A stretch of DNA of 64,000 nt from Rhodoferax antarcticus ANT.BR (GCF_001938565.1 NZ_MSYM01000001.1:62001-126000); one strand, 5' to 3'. Numbered from the stretch's first letter, positions 1 to 8,913 are shown. Translations and numbers: made by a program. Notes: a model not told the origin generated them from the letters alone.

Positions 1-218
1 GAGCGCCGATCCGGCTTGACGATCAGCGTCATGCCGTTGGCCAGGGTGAATTGCTGGGCGCGCGTGGCCTCAACAGGGCTGGCGCTGGCCGCCGGGGCGA
101 TGGGCACGGGGGCGACTTGCGCAACGGCCGGATGGGTGAAAAACATCGCTATCAACGCTGGCAAAAGGCAACGAGTGGCAACACAAAAAGGCGTGACAAA
201 GGGGGGTTGGCGTTTCAT
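1..218 (-). CDS. M16 (insulinase-like) zinc peptidase, N-terminal fragment
   Basis: Only the first 72 codons lie in the window; the gene continues past its left edge. The ATG at 218 is followed by a long hydrophobic signal peptide (FCVATRCLLPALIAMFFTHP, cleavage probably after AVA) and then the segment QQFTLANGMTLIVKPDRR. That segment is the usual N-terminal beta-strand of periplasmic M16 processing peptidases (family knowledge). The HxxEH zinc site would lie outside the window and cannot be checked. The gene is divergent from ftsY with 29 bases between start codons, an arrangement I know from Comamonadaceae. Role inferred: periplasmic proteolysis. Confidence 0.75.
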   Translation of the reverse strand, partial: MKRQPPFVTPFCVATRCLLPALIAMFFTHPAVAQVAPVPIAPAASASPVEATRAQQFTLANGMTLIVKPDRR

Positions 219-247
219 AGAATGCTGTGATACCACGAAACCCCAAA

Positions 248-1369
248 ATGTTCAGCTTCTTCAAAAAAAAATCCCCCGCACCGCCCGCCGTCACGCCGCC
301 AGCACCTGAAGCCCCGCCAAGCGTTTCAGCACCCGTTTTACCAGCCGCGCCAGCAGAGCCCGCCGCGTTGATCGTGCCCAGCAACCTGGTAATGGCCCCC
401 ACTGCGACTGCGCCCGCTGCACCACCGGTGCGCAGTTCCTGGATGGCCAAGCTCAAGACCGGGCTGCGCAAAACCGGGACCAGTATTGCCACGGTGTTCA
501 CCGGCACGCAAATTGACGACGCACTCTATGAAGACCTGGAAAGCGCCCTGCTGATGGCCGACACCGGTGTCAAAGCCACTGAACACTTGCTGGAAGACCT
601 TAAGCGCCGGGTCAAGGACAGTAAAACGACTGACCCGACCGCCGTCAAGGGGCTGCTGGTGCAGTCGCTGGCCGCGCTGCTGGCACCGTTGCAAAAACCC
701 TTGCGCATCGGCCAGTACACACCCACGGTGATCATGGTCACAGGGGTCAACGGCGCAGGCAAAACCACCTCGATTGGCAAACTCACCCGGCATTTGGCCA
801 GCGAAGGCGCCACCGTGCTGCTGGCGGCAGCCGACACCTTCCGGGCGGCGGCCAAGGAGCAATTGGGGGTGTGGGCTGACCGCAACACCGTGGACATCAT
901 CAGCCAGGAAGGTGGCGACCCGGCCGCGGTGGCGTTTGATGCGGTAAGTGCGGGCAAAGCGCGTGGCCGCGATGTGGTGCTGGTGGATACCGCTGGGCGG
1001 CTTCCAACCCAGTTGCACCTGATGGAGGAACTGAAAAAAATCAAGCGGGTGATTCAAAAAACCGGCCCGCTGCAAGACCTGGGAAACACCACCAGCCAAA
1101 GCGCCAACAGCGTGCCACCGCATGAAATTTTGCTGGTGATTGACGGCAACACCGGCCAGAATGCGCTCAGCCAGGTGAAGGCTTTTGACGACATTTTGGG
1201 GCTGACTGGCCTGATCGTGACCAAACTCGACGGCACCGCCAAGGGCGGCGTGCTGGCAGCCATTGCGCGTGAGCGGCCGCTTCCGGTGTACTTCATTGGG
1301 GTGGGTGAAAAGCTGGAAGACCTGGAGACCTTCAACGCGCAGGAGTTCGCGCAGGCCTTGCTTTCTTGA
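248..1369 (+). CDS. ftsY: Signal recognition particle receptor FtsY
   Basis: SRP-receptor GTPase that docks ribosome-nascent chain-SRP complexes at the inner membrane for co-translational insertion. The 373-residue protein starts MFSFFKKK, followed by a Pro/Ala-rich acidic-poor linker (about residues 10-65), the helical N domain, and the GTPase with G1 GVNGAGKT (about 166), the ADTFRAAAKEQL insertion-box motif, G3 DTAGR (about 247) and G4 TKLDG (about 325). The ATG at 248 is preferred over the in-frame GTG at 227 because relatives begin MFSFFKKK. The short A-domain linker is typical of beta-proteobacterial FtsY. Identity is secure. Confidence 0.97.
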   Translation: MFSFFKKKSPAPPAVTPPAPEAPPSVSAPVLPAAPAEPAALIVPSNLVMAPTATAPAAPPVRSSWMAKLKTGLRKTGTSIATVFTGTQIDDALYEDLESALLMADTGVKATEHLLEDLKRRVKDSKTTDPTAVKGLLVQSLAALLAPLQKPLRIGQYTPTVIMVTGVNGAGKTTSIGKLTRHLASEGATVLLAAADTFRAAAKEQLGVWADRNTVDIISQEGGDPAAVAFDAVSAGKARGRDVVLVDTAGRLPTQLHLMEELKKIKRVIQKTGPLQDLGNTTSQSANSVPPHEILLVIDGNTGQNALSQVKAFDDILGLTGLIVTKLDGTAKGGVLAAIARERPLPVYFIGVGEKLEDLETFNAQEFAQALLS

Positions 1370-1457
1370 CAAATACGTCGCGTATATGCCGATTACTGTC
1401 TTGCCGGGCAAGACCCGCCATTTGAAAATACGCTGCAGGTAGTACATTCTCAACCTT

Positions 1458-3191
1458 ATGGCCATCACCGAAACAATGCCGCTCAGCATGCCTGCCAGCA
1501 CCTTGCCGGGTCTGGGGCGCACGCTGGTCATGGCGGGCAAGCTTGATCTGAAGTTTGCCGAAGACATTTTCCGCAAGGCGCAAGCCAAGCGGTCGAGCTT
1601 CATTGCCGAGCTCACCGGCTCGGGCGCGGTTTCGGCCACCGACTTGGCGCAGACACTGTCGCTGGCGTTTGCGGTGCCGATCATCGACCTGGACGCGATC
1701 AACCCGCAACTGTTACCGCATGGTTTGCTGGACAACAAAATTTGTCAGGACTTTCGACTGGTGGTGCTGGGCAAGCGGCAAAACCGGCTAATCGTGGCCA
1801 CCGCCGACCCGTCTGACCAGCAAGCTGCTGAAAAAATCAAATTTTCCACCCGTCAAAGTGTCGACTGGGTGGTGGCTGAGTACGACAAGCTGCTCAAGCT
1901 GGTGTCCAGCAACACGCTGAGTGCCTCGGAAACCATCGACAACATCATTGGTGAGAATTTCGAATTTGACGACCTGGTGACCGAGCAGGTCAACGACAGT
2001 GCGGTTGCCGCATCTTCTGAAGTAGACGATGCGCCAGTGGTCAAGTTTTTGCACAAGATGATGCTCGACGCGTTTTCCATGCGCGCCTCGGACTTGCACT
2101 TTGAGCCCTATGAGCACAACTACCGGGTGCGCTTTCGCATTGACGGCGAGCTGCGCGAGATTGCCTCGCCGCCGATTGCCATCAAGGACAAGCTGGCCTC
2201 GCGCATCAAGGTGATCTCAAAGATGGACATCTCCGAGAAACGTGTGCCGCAAGACGGCAAGATGAAGCTCAAGATCGGGCCAGACCGCGTCATCGACTTC
2301 CGGATCAGCACCTTGCCAACTCTGTTTGGCGAAAAAGTCGTGATCCGGATTCTGGACCCCAGCACCGCCAAGATGGGCATTGAAGCGCTGGGCTACGAGC
2401 CAGAAGAAAAAGAGCGGCTGATGCAGGCCATCAGCCGCCCCTACGGCATGATTCTGGTGACCGGCCCGACTGGCTCGGGCAAAACCGTGTCGCTGTACAC
2501 CTGCCTGAACCTGCTGAATAAGCCTGGTGTCAACATTGCCACAGTGGAAGACCCGTCTGAAATCAACCTGCCGGGCGTGAACCAGGTGAATGTCAACGAG
2601 AAGGCCGGGCTGACCTTTGCGGCAGCGCTCAAGTCGTTTCTGCGGCAAGACCCCGACATCATCATGGTCGGCGAAATTCGCGACCTGGAAACAGCCGATA
2701 TTGCCATCAAGGCGGCGCAAACCGGTCACCTGGTGCTATCAACATTGCACACCAACGATGCGCCCTCCACGCTCACGCGGATGCGCAATATGGGTATTGC
2801 GCCGTTCAACATTGCGTCGAGCGTGTTGCTGATTTCTGCCCAGCGTCTGGCGCGCAGGCTGTGCCCCACCTGCAAAAAAGCCATTGAGATCCCGGACAAG
2901 GCTCTGCTGGAGGCGGGTTTCAAGCCGGAAGACCTCGACGGCAGCTGGAAGCCTTACCACCCGGTGGGCTGCAACGCCTGCAACAATGGCTACAAAGGCC
3001 GGGTTGGCCTGTACCAGGTGATGCCAATCAGCGAGGACATCCAGCGCATCATCCTGCGCGACGGCAGTACGCTGGAGATTGCTGAGCAGGCCAAGCGTGA
3101 GGGTGTCAAGACCATGCGCGAATCCGGCCTATACAAGGTGAAACAAGGGCTGACATCCCTGGAAGAGGTTTTGGCAGTCACCAATGAATAA
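1458..3191 (+). CDS. pilB: Type IV pilus assembly ATPase PilB
   Basis: Cytoplasmic hexameric ATPase that powers pilus extension. The 577-residue protein has an N-terminal MshEN/T2SSE-N region (about 25-170) and a GspE-type ATPase core with Walker A GPTGSGKT (about 336), Asp-box and Walker B regions (VGEIRDLETA), and the zinc-binding pair CPTC (about 469) and CNAC (about 505) that separates PilB/GspE from PilT. It is followed after 20 bases by pilC and then by pilD, the standard pilBCD order. The start lies in a short leader without a strong ribosome-binding site. Identity is secure. Confidence 0.97.
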   Translation: MAITETMPLSMPASTLPGLGRTLVMAGKLDLKFAEDIFRKAQAKRSSFIAELTGSGAVSATDLAQTLSLAFAVPIIDLDAINPQLLPHGLLDNKICQDFRLVVLGKRQNRLIVATADPSDQQAAEKIKFSTRQSVDWVVAEYDKLLKLVSSNTLSASETIDNIIGENFEFDDLVTEQVNDSAVAASSEVDDAPVVKFLHKMMLDAFSMRASDLHFEPYEHNYRVRFRIDGELREIASPPIAIKDKLASRIKVISKMDISEKRVPQDGKMKLKIGPDRVIDFRISTLPTLFGEKVVIRILDPSTAKMGIEALGYEPEEKERLMQAISRPYGMILVTGPTGSGKTVSLYTCLNLLNKPGVNIATVEDPSEINLPGVNQVNVNEKAGLTFAAALKSFLRQDPDIIMVGEIRDLETADIAIKAAQTGHLVLSTLHTNDAPSTLTRMRNMGIAPFNIASSVLLISAQRLARRLCPTCKKAIEIPDKALLEAGFKPEDLDGSWKPYHPVGCNACNNGYKGRVGLYQVMPISEDIQRIILRDGSTLEIAEQAKREGVKTMRESGLYKVKQGLTSLEEVLAVTNE

Positions 3192-3211
3192 ACCAACACA
3201 TACGGCGCACC

Positions 3212-4438
3212 ATGGCAACTGAGAAAGCAAAACGGAAGGCAGTCGTCAAGGAATTTGTCTTCGAGTGGGAAGGCAAAGACCGCAATGGCAAGCAGGTGCG
3301 TGGGGAAACGCGTGCCGGTGGCGAAAATCAGGTGACCGCTGCGCTGCGCCGCCAAGGCGTGCTGCCCACCAAGATCAAGAAGCGCCGCATGAGCGCGGGC
3401 AAGCGCATCAGGCCCAAAGATATTGCCATTTTCACGCGCCAACTCGCCACCATGATGAAGGCCGGCGTGCCATTGCTGCAAGCGTTTGACATTGTGGGCC
3501 GCGGCAACCCTAACCCCAGCGTGACCCGTCTGCTCAACGACATTCGCAACGATGTGGAAACCGGCACCTCACTCAGCACGGCGTTTCGCAAATACCCGCT
3601 GCACTTTGATGCCCTGTACTGCAACCTGGTCGAAGCCGGTGAAGCCGCCGGTATTCTGGACCAGTTGCTGGACCGCCTGGCGGTGTACATGGAAAAAACC
3701 GAGGCAATGAAGTCGAAGATCAAGTCCGCCCTGATGTACCCGATTGCGGTGTTAATCGTGGCTTTTGTGGTCACGGCGGTGATCATGATCTTTGTGGTGC
3801 CCTCGTTCAAGGAAGTGTTCAGCAGCTTTGGTGCCGACCTGCCCGCCCCGACGCTGGTGGTGATTGCCATGAGCGAGTTTTTTGTGGCCTATTGGTGGCT
3901 GATTTTTGGCGGCCTGGGAGGCGGCTTTTACTTTTTCATGCAGGCCTGGCAGCGCAACAAAAAGGTGCAGATCTTCATGGACAAGCTGATGCTGAAAATG
4001 CCAGTTTTTGGTGTGTTGGTGGAAAAATCTAGCATCGCCCGCTGGACGCGCACGCTCTCCACCATGTTTGCGGCTGGGGTGCCGCTGGTGGAGGCGCTGG
4101 ACTCGGTGGGCGGCGCGGCGGGTAATTGGGTGTATGAGAACGCCACCATCAAAATCCAGCAGGAAGTCTCCACCGGCACCGCGCTCACAACCGCCATGAC
4201 TAACGTCAACCTGTTCCCGTCGATGGTGCTGCAGATGTGCGCCATTGGCGAAGAATCCGGCTCCATTGACCACATGCTGGGCAAAGCGGCGGACTTTTAC
4301 GAGTCTGAGGTGGATGACATGGTGGCCGGCATCTCCAGCCTAATGGAGCCCATCATCATTGTGATTCTGGGTACCGTCATTGGCGGCATCGTCGTGGCCA
4401 TGTACCTGCCCATCTTCAAGCTCGGTCAGGTGGTTTGA
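3212..4438 (+). CDS. pilC: Type IV pilus inner-membrane platform protein PilC
   Basis: Polytopic platform protein on which PilB acts to polymerise pilin. The 408 residues comprise two T2SSF domains (about 70-190 and 275-395), each followed by hydrophobic segments (for example SALMYPIAVLIVAFVVTAVI and PIIIVILGTVIGGIVVAMYL). The N-terminus (FVFEWEGKDRNGKQVRG) matches the usual PilC/GspF opening. It lies 20 bases downstream of pilB and is probably co-transcribed with it. The gene to pilD is interrupted by a convergent small gene at 4503-4814. Confidence 0.97.
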   Translation: MATEKAKRKAVVKEFVFEWEGKDRNGKQVRGETRAGGENQVTAALRRQGVLPTKIKKRRMSAGKRIRPKDIAIFTRQLATMMKAGVPLLQAFDIVGRGNPNPSVTRLLNDIRNDVETGTSLSTAFRKYPLHFDALYCNLVEAGEAAGILDQLLDRLAVYMEKTEAMKSKIKSALMYPIAVLIVAFVVTAVIMIFVVPSFKEVFSSFGADLPAPTLVVIAMSEFFVAYWWLIFGGLGGGFYFFMQAWQRNKKVQIFMDKLMLKMPVFGVLVEKSSIARWTRTLSTMFAAGVPLVEALDSVGGAAGNWVYENATIKIQQEVSTGTALTTAMTNVNLFPSMVLQMCAIGEESGSIDHMLGKAADFYESEVDDMVAGISSLMEPIIIVILGTVIGGIVVAMYLPIFKLGQVV

Positions 4439-4502
4439 CGTCGGCCTTGCGGGTTTGATGGTTACCTTTTTGGGGTTCAGGGTCCGACCTACCCCAAGCC
4501 GT

Positions 4503-4814
4503 CTAGCGGCGGCTAATCAGCAAACCAATGACAAGGCCTGTACCGGCAGCAATGCCAATCGACTTCCAGGGGTTCTCGTGGACAAATGTATCTGTCGCAT
4601 GACCGGCTTCTTTGACCCTGGCCACGGCAGCCTGCTGCAAATGTGCCAACTCGGTCTTGGCTTGATGCATGCGGTCCATCAGGCGTCCACGCAATTCGGA
4701 AGCGGCCTCGCCGACCTCGTCTGCGGTCATTCGCAGGAGGGCCTCAGCGTCACCAATGACGACCTGCAAGTCGCTCATCAGTTTCTCTTTTTGGGTTGCA
4801 GTGAGATTGCTCAT
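4503..4814 (-). CDS. ElaB/YqjD-type (DUF883) small membrane-anchored protein
   Basis: A 103-residue protein with an amphipathic helical N-terminal part (residues 1-75, rich in Ala/Glu/Lys heptads) and a C-terminal membrane anchor with a small-residue zipper, SIGIAAGTGLVIGLLISRR. This is the ElaB/YqjD/DUF883 layout; E. coli members are tail-anchored inner-membrane proteins that bind ribosomes in stationary phase (family knowledge). ENPWKSIGIAAG just before the anchor is the family signature. A good ribosome-binding site (AAGGAG) precedes the ATG at 4814. The gene faces against pilB/pilC and splits pilC from pilD; a function in piliation is not implied. Confidence 0.88.
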   Translation of the reverse strand: MSNLTATQKEKLMSDLQVVIGDAEALLRMTADEVGEAASELRGRLMDRMHQAKTELAHLQQAAVARVKEAGHATDTFVHENPWKSIGIAAGTGLVIGLLISRR

Positions 4815-5043
4815 AAAAAAACTCCTTGAAAAAAATGTTGGTTAACCACAGCGCTAAGTCTAGACCTAGCCAAACAGCACGGCATGCATCGTAAGATGGA
4901 TGTTGGTCGGTCGCAGCCAAGCTTTTTGAATAACAGCAACTTTTAAGGAAATTGATAGAAATGCACCCGATGGTGACTGGTTTTTTTGCAATCCACAGGA
5001 TGGCTGTCCGAAAAAGTGGCATAGATCAACAGGAGAGACGGCC

Positions 5044-5901
5044 ATGCTGAGTCAGTCCCCATACGTGTCAACAGCTTTCGATGCCGGTCTTTGGGGCTTG
5101 CTAGGGCTGCTGATCGGCAGCTTTCTCAACGTGGTGATCTACCGCCTGCCGGTCATGCTCGACGCGCAGTGGAAAGCCGAGTGCGCTGATCTGGCTGGCA
5201 AAGAGCTGCCCGAGACGGCGCCCTTTAACCTGATGGTGCCGCGCTCGCGCTGCCAGAAGTGCGGCCACCAGCTGTCCTGGCTGGAGAACATTCCGGTACT
5301 CAGCTACCTGGTGCTGCGCGGCAAATGCAAACACTGTGGCACACCCATCAGCCTGCGCTACCCGGCGGTCGAGCTGGTCACCGGTGCACTGTTTTTCTTT
5401 TGCGCCTGGCGCTTTGGCCTCACGCCAGCGGGCATGGTCTGGAGCGGATTTGCCGCGGCACTGATCACCCTGTGCATGATCGACTGGGATACCACGCTGC
5501 TGCCCGACAACATCACCCTGCCCTTTGTCTGGGCGGGTTTGATCGCTGCTGCGCTGGCCTGGACACCGGTCAGCCTGGCCGACTCGGTCTGGGGCGCTGT
5601 GGGCGGCTACATGTCGCTGTGGCTGGTTTACTGGGGCTTCAAACTGGCCACTGGCAAGGATGGCATGGGCTTTGGCGACTTCAAGCTGTTTGCCGCTTTA
5701 GGCGCCTGGTTTGGCTGGCAGGCGCTGGTGCCGATGATTTTGATGGCCTCGGTGATTGGCGCCATCGTCGGCATCGCCATGAAGTTTTCCAGCGGCCTGC
5801 GCGAAGGCGGCTACATCCCGTTTGGGCCGTTTCTGGCCGGTGCTGGCTTGACGGCCATGATCTTTGGACCGCAAACCATTTTGAGCGCGGTAGGCCTCTA
5901 A
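5044..5901 (+). CDS. pilD: Type IV prepilin peptidase / N-methyltransferase PilD
   Basis: Bifunctional inner-membrane aspartic protease that cleaves type III (prepilin) signal peptides and methylates the new N-terminus. The 285 residues contain the cytoplasmic zinc loop C70-x2-C73...C95-x2-C98 and the two TFPP active-site aspartates, in IDWDTTLLPD (about D147) and in GMGFGDFK (about D212), in a protein with about eight hydrophobic segments. AGGAGA lies eight bases before the ATG. It overlaps nothing and is followed after three bases by coaE, so pilD-coaE-zapD-yacG probably form one operon. Confidence 0.97.
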   Translation: MLSQSPYVSTAFDAGLWGLLGLLIGSFLNVVIYRLPVMLDAQWKAECADLAGKELPETAPFNLMVPRSRCQKCGHQLSWLENIPVLSYLVLRGKCKHCGTPISLRYPAVELVTGALFFFCAWRFGLTPAGMVWSGFAAALITLCMIDWDTTLLPDNITLPFVWAGLIAAALAWTPVSLADSVWGAVGGYMSLWLVYWGFKLATGKDGMGFGDFKLFAALGAWFGWQALVPMILMASVIGAIVGIAMKFSSGLREGGYIPFGPFLAGAGLTAMIFGPQTILSAVGL

Positions 5902-5904
5902 CCC

Positions 5905-6549
5905 ATGGCGGGCGTACTGCGCTTGGGGCTGACCGGCGGCATTGGCAGTGGCAAGAGCACGGTCGCCGCTTTTTTGGCGGACCTGGGCGCGGCAGTGATG
6001 GACGCAGATGCCATTGCGCGCTCTGTGACCGCGCCTGGCGGCCCGGCGATTCCCCTGATTCGCGACACGTTTGGTGACGAGATGATCACCGTGGAAGGCG
6101 CGCTCAACCGCGACCGGATGCGCAGCCTGGCTTTTGCAGATGCCAGCGCCAGAAAACGCCTGGAAGCCATCATTCACCCGCTGGTTGGGCAGGAAACCTG
6201 GCGCCAGGCCGATGCGGCCACCGCAGCCGGGCACCGTTGTTTGGTATTTGATGTGCCATTGCTGGTCGAGTCAGCCCACTGGCGCGCCCGGGTGGATGCG
6301 GTGCTGGTGGTGGATTGCACGGTGCCAACCCAAATTCAGCGGGTGATGGCGCGCAGCCAACTCGACGCTTCTGCGGTGCAAGCCATCATCGCCGCCCAAT
6401 CGCCTCGCCTGCGTCGGCTACAGGCTGCAGACGCGGTGGTCTTCAATGACAGCATGTCTTTGCAGGTTTTACGCGCGGAAGTCGACAAGTTAGCGGCGCG
6501 CTTCGGGCTATCATTGACCGCTAACCCAGACCGTCTGCACCAAGCGTGA
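5905..6549 (+). CDS. coaE: Dephospho-CoA kinase
   Basis: Catalyses the last step of coenzyme A synthesis, ATP-dependent 3'-phosphorylation of dephospho-CoA. The P-loop GLTGGIGSGKST starts near residue 8, followed by the substrate-binding DADAIAR motif (about 34) and the lid region (DCTVPTQIQRVMAR). The length of 214 residues is normal. The stop overlaps the next start by four bases (GTGA), indicating translational coupling to zapD. The pilD-coaE-zapD-yacG order is conserved widely in beta- and gamma-proteobacteria. Confidence 0.96.
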   Translation: MAGVLRLGLTGGIGSGKSTVAAFLADLGAAVMDADAIARSVTAPGGPAIPLIRDTFGDEMITVEGALNRDRMRSLAFADASARKRLEAIIHPLVGQETWRQADAATAAGHRCLVFDVPLLVESAHWRARVDAVLVVDCTVPTQIQRVMARSQLDASAVQAIIAAQSPRLRRLQAADAVVFNDSMSLQVLRAEVDKLAARFGLSLTANPDRLHQA

Positions 6550-7301
6550 TCCTTTACGAACATCCCCTTCATGAGCGCGTCCGCACCTACCTGCGGCTGG
6601 AGCACCTTTTTTTGCGGCTGCAGCAACTGGTGACACGCACAGACGCGCTGGATCACCACTTTGCGCTGGTGACCTTGTTTGAAATCATGGACGTGGCCGG
6701 GCGCGCTGACCTGAAATCTGACCTGCTGAAAGACTTGGACCGGCAAAAAAACGTGCTCGATGCTTACCGTGGCAACCCAGCCATTGCCGAGGCGGTGCTG
6801 GACCGGGTGGTGGGCCAGATCGATCAGGTTTTCACGGCCCTGAACACCCAGCAAGGCAAGGCCGGGCAACCGCTGACTGAAAACGACTGGCTGATGAGCA
6901 TCCGCAGCCGCATCAGCATTCCTGGCGGCACTTGCGAGTTCGATTTGCCCTCGTATTACGCCTGGCAGCATAAATCCAGCATCGTCCGACAAACGGATTT
7001 ACACCAGTGGATCAGCCCCCTCACCCCGCTGGCTGATGCAGTGCACATGATGCTCAAGCTGCTGCGCGACTCGGGCTCACCGCAAAAAGTCATCGCCAAT
7101 GGCGGCCAGTTTCAACAGACGCTGCCGCAAGGACGCACCTTTTTGCTGATGCGCGTGGCACTGGATGCTGCACAGGGGCTCATACCCGAAATCAGCGGCA
7201 ATCGGCTGATGGTGTCGGTGCGGCTGATGCGCCAAGGCGACGACCAGCGCCCCCATCTGGTGAATGAGGACGTGTCGTTCGAGCTGGCGCTGTGCGCATG
7301 A
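6546..7301 (+). CDS. zapD: Cell division protein ZapD
   Basis: FtsZ-associated protein that bundles protofilaments at the Z ring (DUF1342 family). The 251 residues begin with GTG in YEHPLHERVRTYLRLEHLF, the family's diagnostic N-terminus, and contain the mid-protein segment RSRISIPGGTCEFDLPSYYAW typical of ZapD. The GTG start overlaps the coaE stop. At its 3' end a 14-base tandem duplication follows directly (see the repeat entry), affecting the junction with yacG but not the ZapD reading frame. Confidence 0.95.
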   Translation: MILYEHPLHERVRTYLRLEHLFLRLQQLVTRTDALDHHFALVTLFEIMDVAGRADLKSDLLKDLDRQKNVLDAYRGNPAIAEAVLDRVVGQIDQVFTALNTQQGKAGQPLTENDWLMSIRSRISIPGGTCEFDLPSYYAWQHKSSIVRQTDLHQWISPLTPLADAVHMMLKLLRDSGSPQKVIANGGQFQQTLPQGRTFLLMRVALDAAQGLIPEISGNRLMVSVRLMRQGDDQRPHLVNEDVSFELALCA

Positions 7302-7324
7302 CCCAACCTGCATGACCCAACCTG
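7297..7324 (+). repeat. 14-bp tandem duplication at the zapD/yacG junction
   Basis: CATGACCCAACCTG occurs twice in immediate succession (7297-7310 and 7311-7324). The first copy holds an ATG overlapping the zapD stop (ATGA), but reading from it meets TGA after five codons. Only the ATG in the second copy opens yacG. The duplication is visible directly; that it moved the original coupled start is inference. Confidence 0.9.
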
Positions 7325-7527
7325 CATCACCCCCCGTCATTCCTGAAAAATGGGTCATCTGCCCGCGCTGTGGTGGCCAAAGCCTTTACGCCACCAGCAA
7401 TGCGTTTCGGCCGTTTTGCAGCGAGCGCTGCAAGAAGATCGACTTTGGCGCCTGGGCCAGCGAGCAGTTTGCCATGCCTCTGCCGATTGAGCCCGACCCT
7501 GGTTCACCCGACGTTACCTTGCAATAG
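7312..7527 (+). CDS. yacG: DNA gyrase inhibitor / zinc-binding protein YacG
   Basis: Small zinc-ribbon protein; E. coli YacG binds GyrB and inhibits gyrase (family knowledge). The 71 residues carry the four zinc ligands C17-x2-C20 and C36-x3-C40 and the family hallmark FCSERCKKIDFGAWASEQ. The start at 7312 is chosen because upstream in-frame codons lie inside zapD and because MTQPASPPVIPEKWVICPRC gives the normal short leader. It is the last gene of pilD-coaE-zapD-yacG. Confidence 0.94.
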   Translation: MTQPASPPVIPEKWVICPRCGGQSLYATSNAFRPFCSERCKKIDFGAWASEQFAMPLPIEPDPGSPDVTLQ

Positions 7528-7537
7528 GTTGTGAATC

Positions 7538-7592
7538 AAATAGGCCTCTAGCCCTTATAAAATAAGCGCCAGTAGCTATTTATTTTGTAGCA
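7538..7592 (-). repeat. Dispersed repeat, copy 1 (minus orientation)
   Basis: Read on the minus strand it contains AATAGCTACT, then 14 bases, then AAGGGCTAGAGGCCTATTT. It is one of eleven copies sharing exactly 24 bases between the starts of the two conserved blocks. It lies between the convergent ends of yacG and the TSUP permease gene. Confidence 0.9.
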
Positions 7593-7603
7593 TTTGGCTC
7601 GCC

Positions 7604-8368
7604 TTAAAAAGCATCCCACAGCAGCTTGAGACCGGTCAGCAACATGCCGGTGTACAAAAACCGATAGAACCACAGCTGGCTGATGCGCCGCGCCAGCCAC
7701 ACCCCGGCCCACACACCAAACGGTGCAATCGGCAACAGCACCAGCGAGGTGGCCATGTTGCGCCAGTCCAGCAAGCCCAGCCAGGCATACGGAATCCATT
7801 TGGACAGGTTGATCACAAAGAAGAAAAACGCCATGGTGGCGGTAAACCGCACCGGCGACAAGCGCATCGGGATCACATAGGCATTGACCGGCGGCCCGCC
7901 AGCATGGGCGATGAAACTGGTAAACCCCGAGGTAGCGGTGAGCACTGCCCCCAGCCATTTGGGCGGCGGCGGGCTGTCTGGCTTGGGTGGAAAGGCCACG
8001 CGCTGCGCCAGAAACAGCAGCGTGAACGCGCCAACCATCCCGGCCACCACATGCACACTGAGCACCTTGAACAGCAGCGTGCCCACACCAATCCCCAACA
8101 GGCCCCAGGGCAGCAGGAAGCGCAGCAGCTTCATGTCGAAGTCTTTACGAAACGCCGCCATGCCCAGAACGTCCATCAGCAGCAGCACCGGCATCAAAAT
8201 GGCGGCCGCCTGCGGCACACTCACTGCCATCGCCATCATCGGCACCGCCAGCGAGCCAAAACCGGCACCAAAGCCGCTTTTGCTGATGCCCATCAGCAGC
8301 ACCGCAGGAATGGTGACCATGTAGAAATAGGGTTCGGTGATCAGGGGGAAAGCATCTGGCAGCAACAT
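7604..8368 (-). CDS. TSUP (TauE/SafE) family membrane permease
   Basis: A 254-residue polytopic protein with about eight hydrophobic segments and the family's internal repeat, seen as MGISKSGFGAGFGSLAVPM near the N-terminus and SGFTSFIAHAGGPPVNAYVI in the middle. TauE/SafE (DUF81) proteins export or import sulfite, sulfoacetate and related organosulfur anions (family knowledge); the substrate cannot be deduced here. It is divergent from the DUF1841 gene with only 20 bases between the start codons, leaving no room for two conventional promoters. Confidence 0.9.
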   Translation of the reverse strand: MLLPDAFPLITEPYFYMVTIPAVLLMGISKSGFGAGFGSLAVPMMAMAVSVPQAAAILMPVLLLMDVLGMAAFRKDFDMKLLRFLLPWGLLGIGVGTLLFKVLSVHVVAGMVGAFTLLFLAQRVAFPPKPDSPPPPKWLGAVLTATSGFTSFIAHAGGPPVNAYVIPMRLSPVRFTATMAFFFFVINLSKWIPYAWLGLLDWRNMATSLVLLPIAPFGVWAGVWLARRISQLWFYRFLYTGMLLTGLKLLWDAF

Positions 8369-8388
8369 AGGGCGACAATTAAACCACC

Positions 8389-8823
8389 ATGTTCAACCCA
8401 TCCCAAGCCGACGTTCGCCGCTTTTTTTGCTCTGTTTACGCCAAAGCCCAAGCAGAACAAGCGCTGGACGCTATGGAGACAATAGCGTCACTGTGGATGA
8501 ACGAGCATCCCGAATTTCACTACGAGCTGGCCGACCTGGACGCCGCCCTGGCCAGCATGGACCGCCTTGAAGACGGCAAGAGCAACGCCTTTTTGCACCT
8601 GTCCATGCACCTGTCGATCACCGAGCAATGCAGCATTGACCAGCCGCGCGGCATCCGCCAGGCGGTGGAACTGCTCACCTACCGGCGAGATTCATTGCAC
8701 GAGGCGCACCATGAGGTGATGGACTGCCTGGGCCAGATGATGTGGCAGAGCCAGCGCGCTGGCCGCCCGCCTGATGGCCCGACCTACATCGCCTGCGTGC
8801 AACGCCGCGCCACCCAGGACTAA
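8389..8823 (+). CDS. DUF1841 family protein
   Basis: A 144-residue soluble protein of unknown function, recognised by MFNPSQADVRRFF at the N-terminus, HPEFHYELADLDAALA, and the terminal GRPPDGPTYIACVQR segment characteristic of DUF1841. The central HLSMHLSITEQ and HEAHHEVMDCLGQMMW stretches are rich in His and Cys and could bind metal, but this is inference. Normal length; start at the ATG giving the family N-terminus. Confidence 0.88.
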   Translation: MFNPSQADVRRFFCSVYAKAQAEQALDAMETIASLWMNEHPEFHYELADLDAALASMDRLEDGKSNAFLHLSMHLSITEQCSIDQPRGIRQAVELLTYRRDSLHEAHHEVMDCLGQMMWQSQRAGRPPDGPTYIACVQRRATQD

Positions 8824-8913
8824 GTCGCCCCTGCCGTACCATCACACGCTGGCCAACCTGAACCCGCATTGCCACTGAGCCCGTATAGACCCTGCCCCAA
8901 CCAGACCACCACC

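Noticed and set aside
338..1738. 466-codon minus-strand open frame opposite ftsY
   Set aside because: It is a shadow of ftsY and pilB in a GC-rich genome; there are no family motifs.
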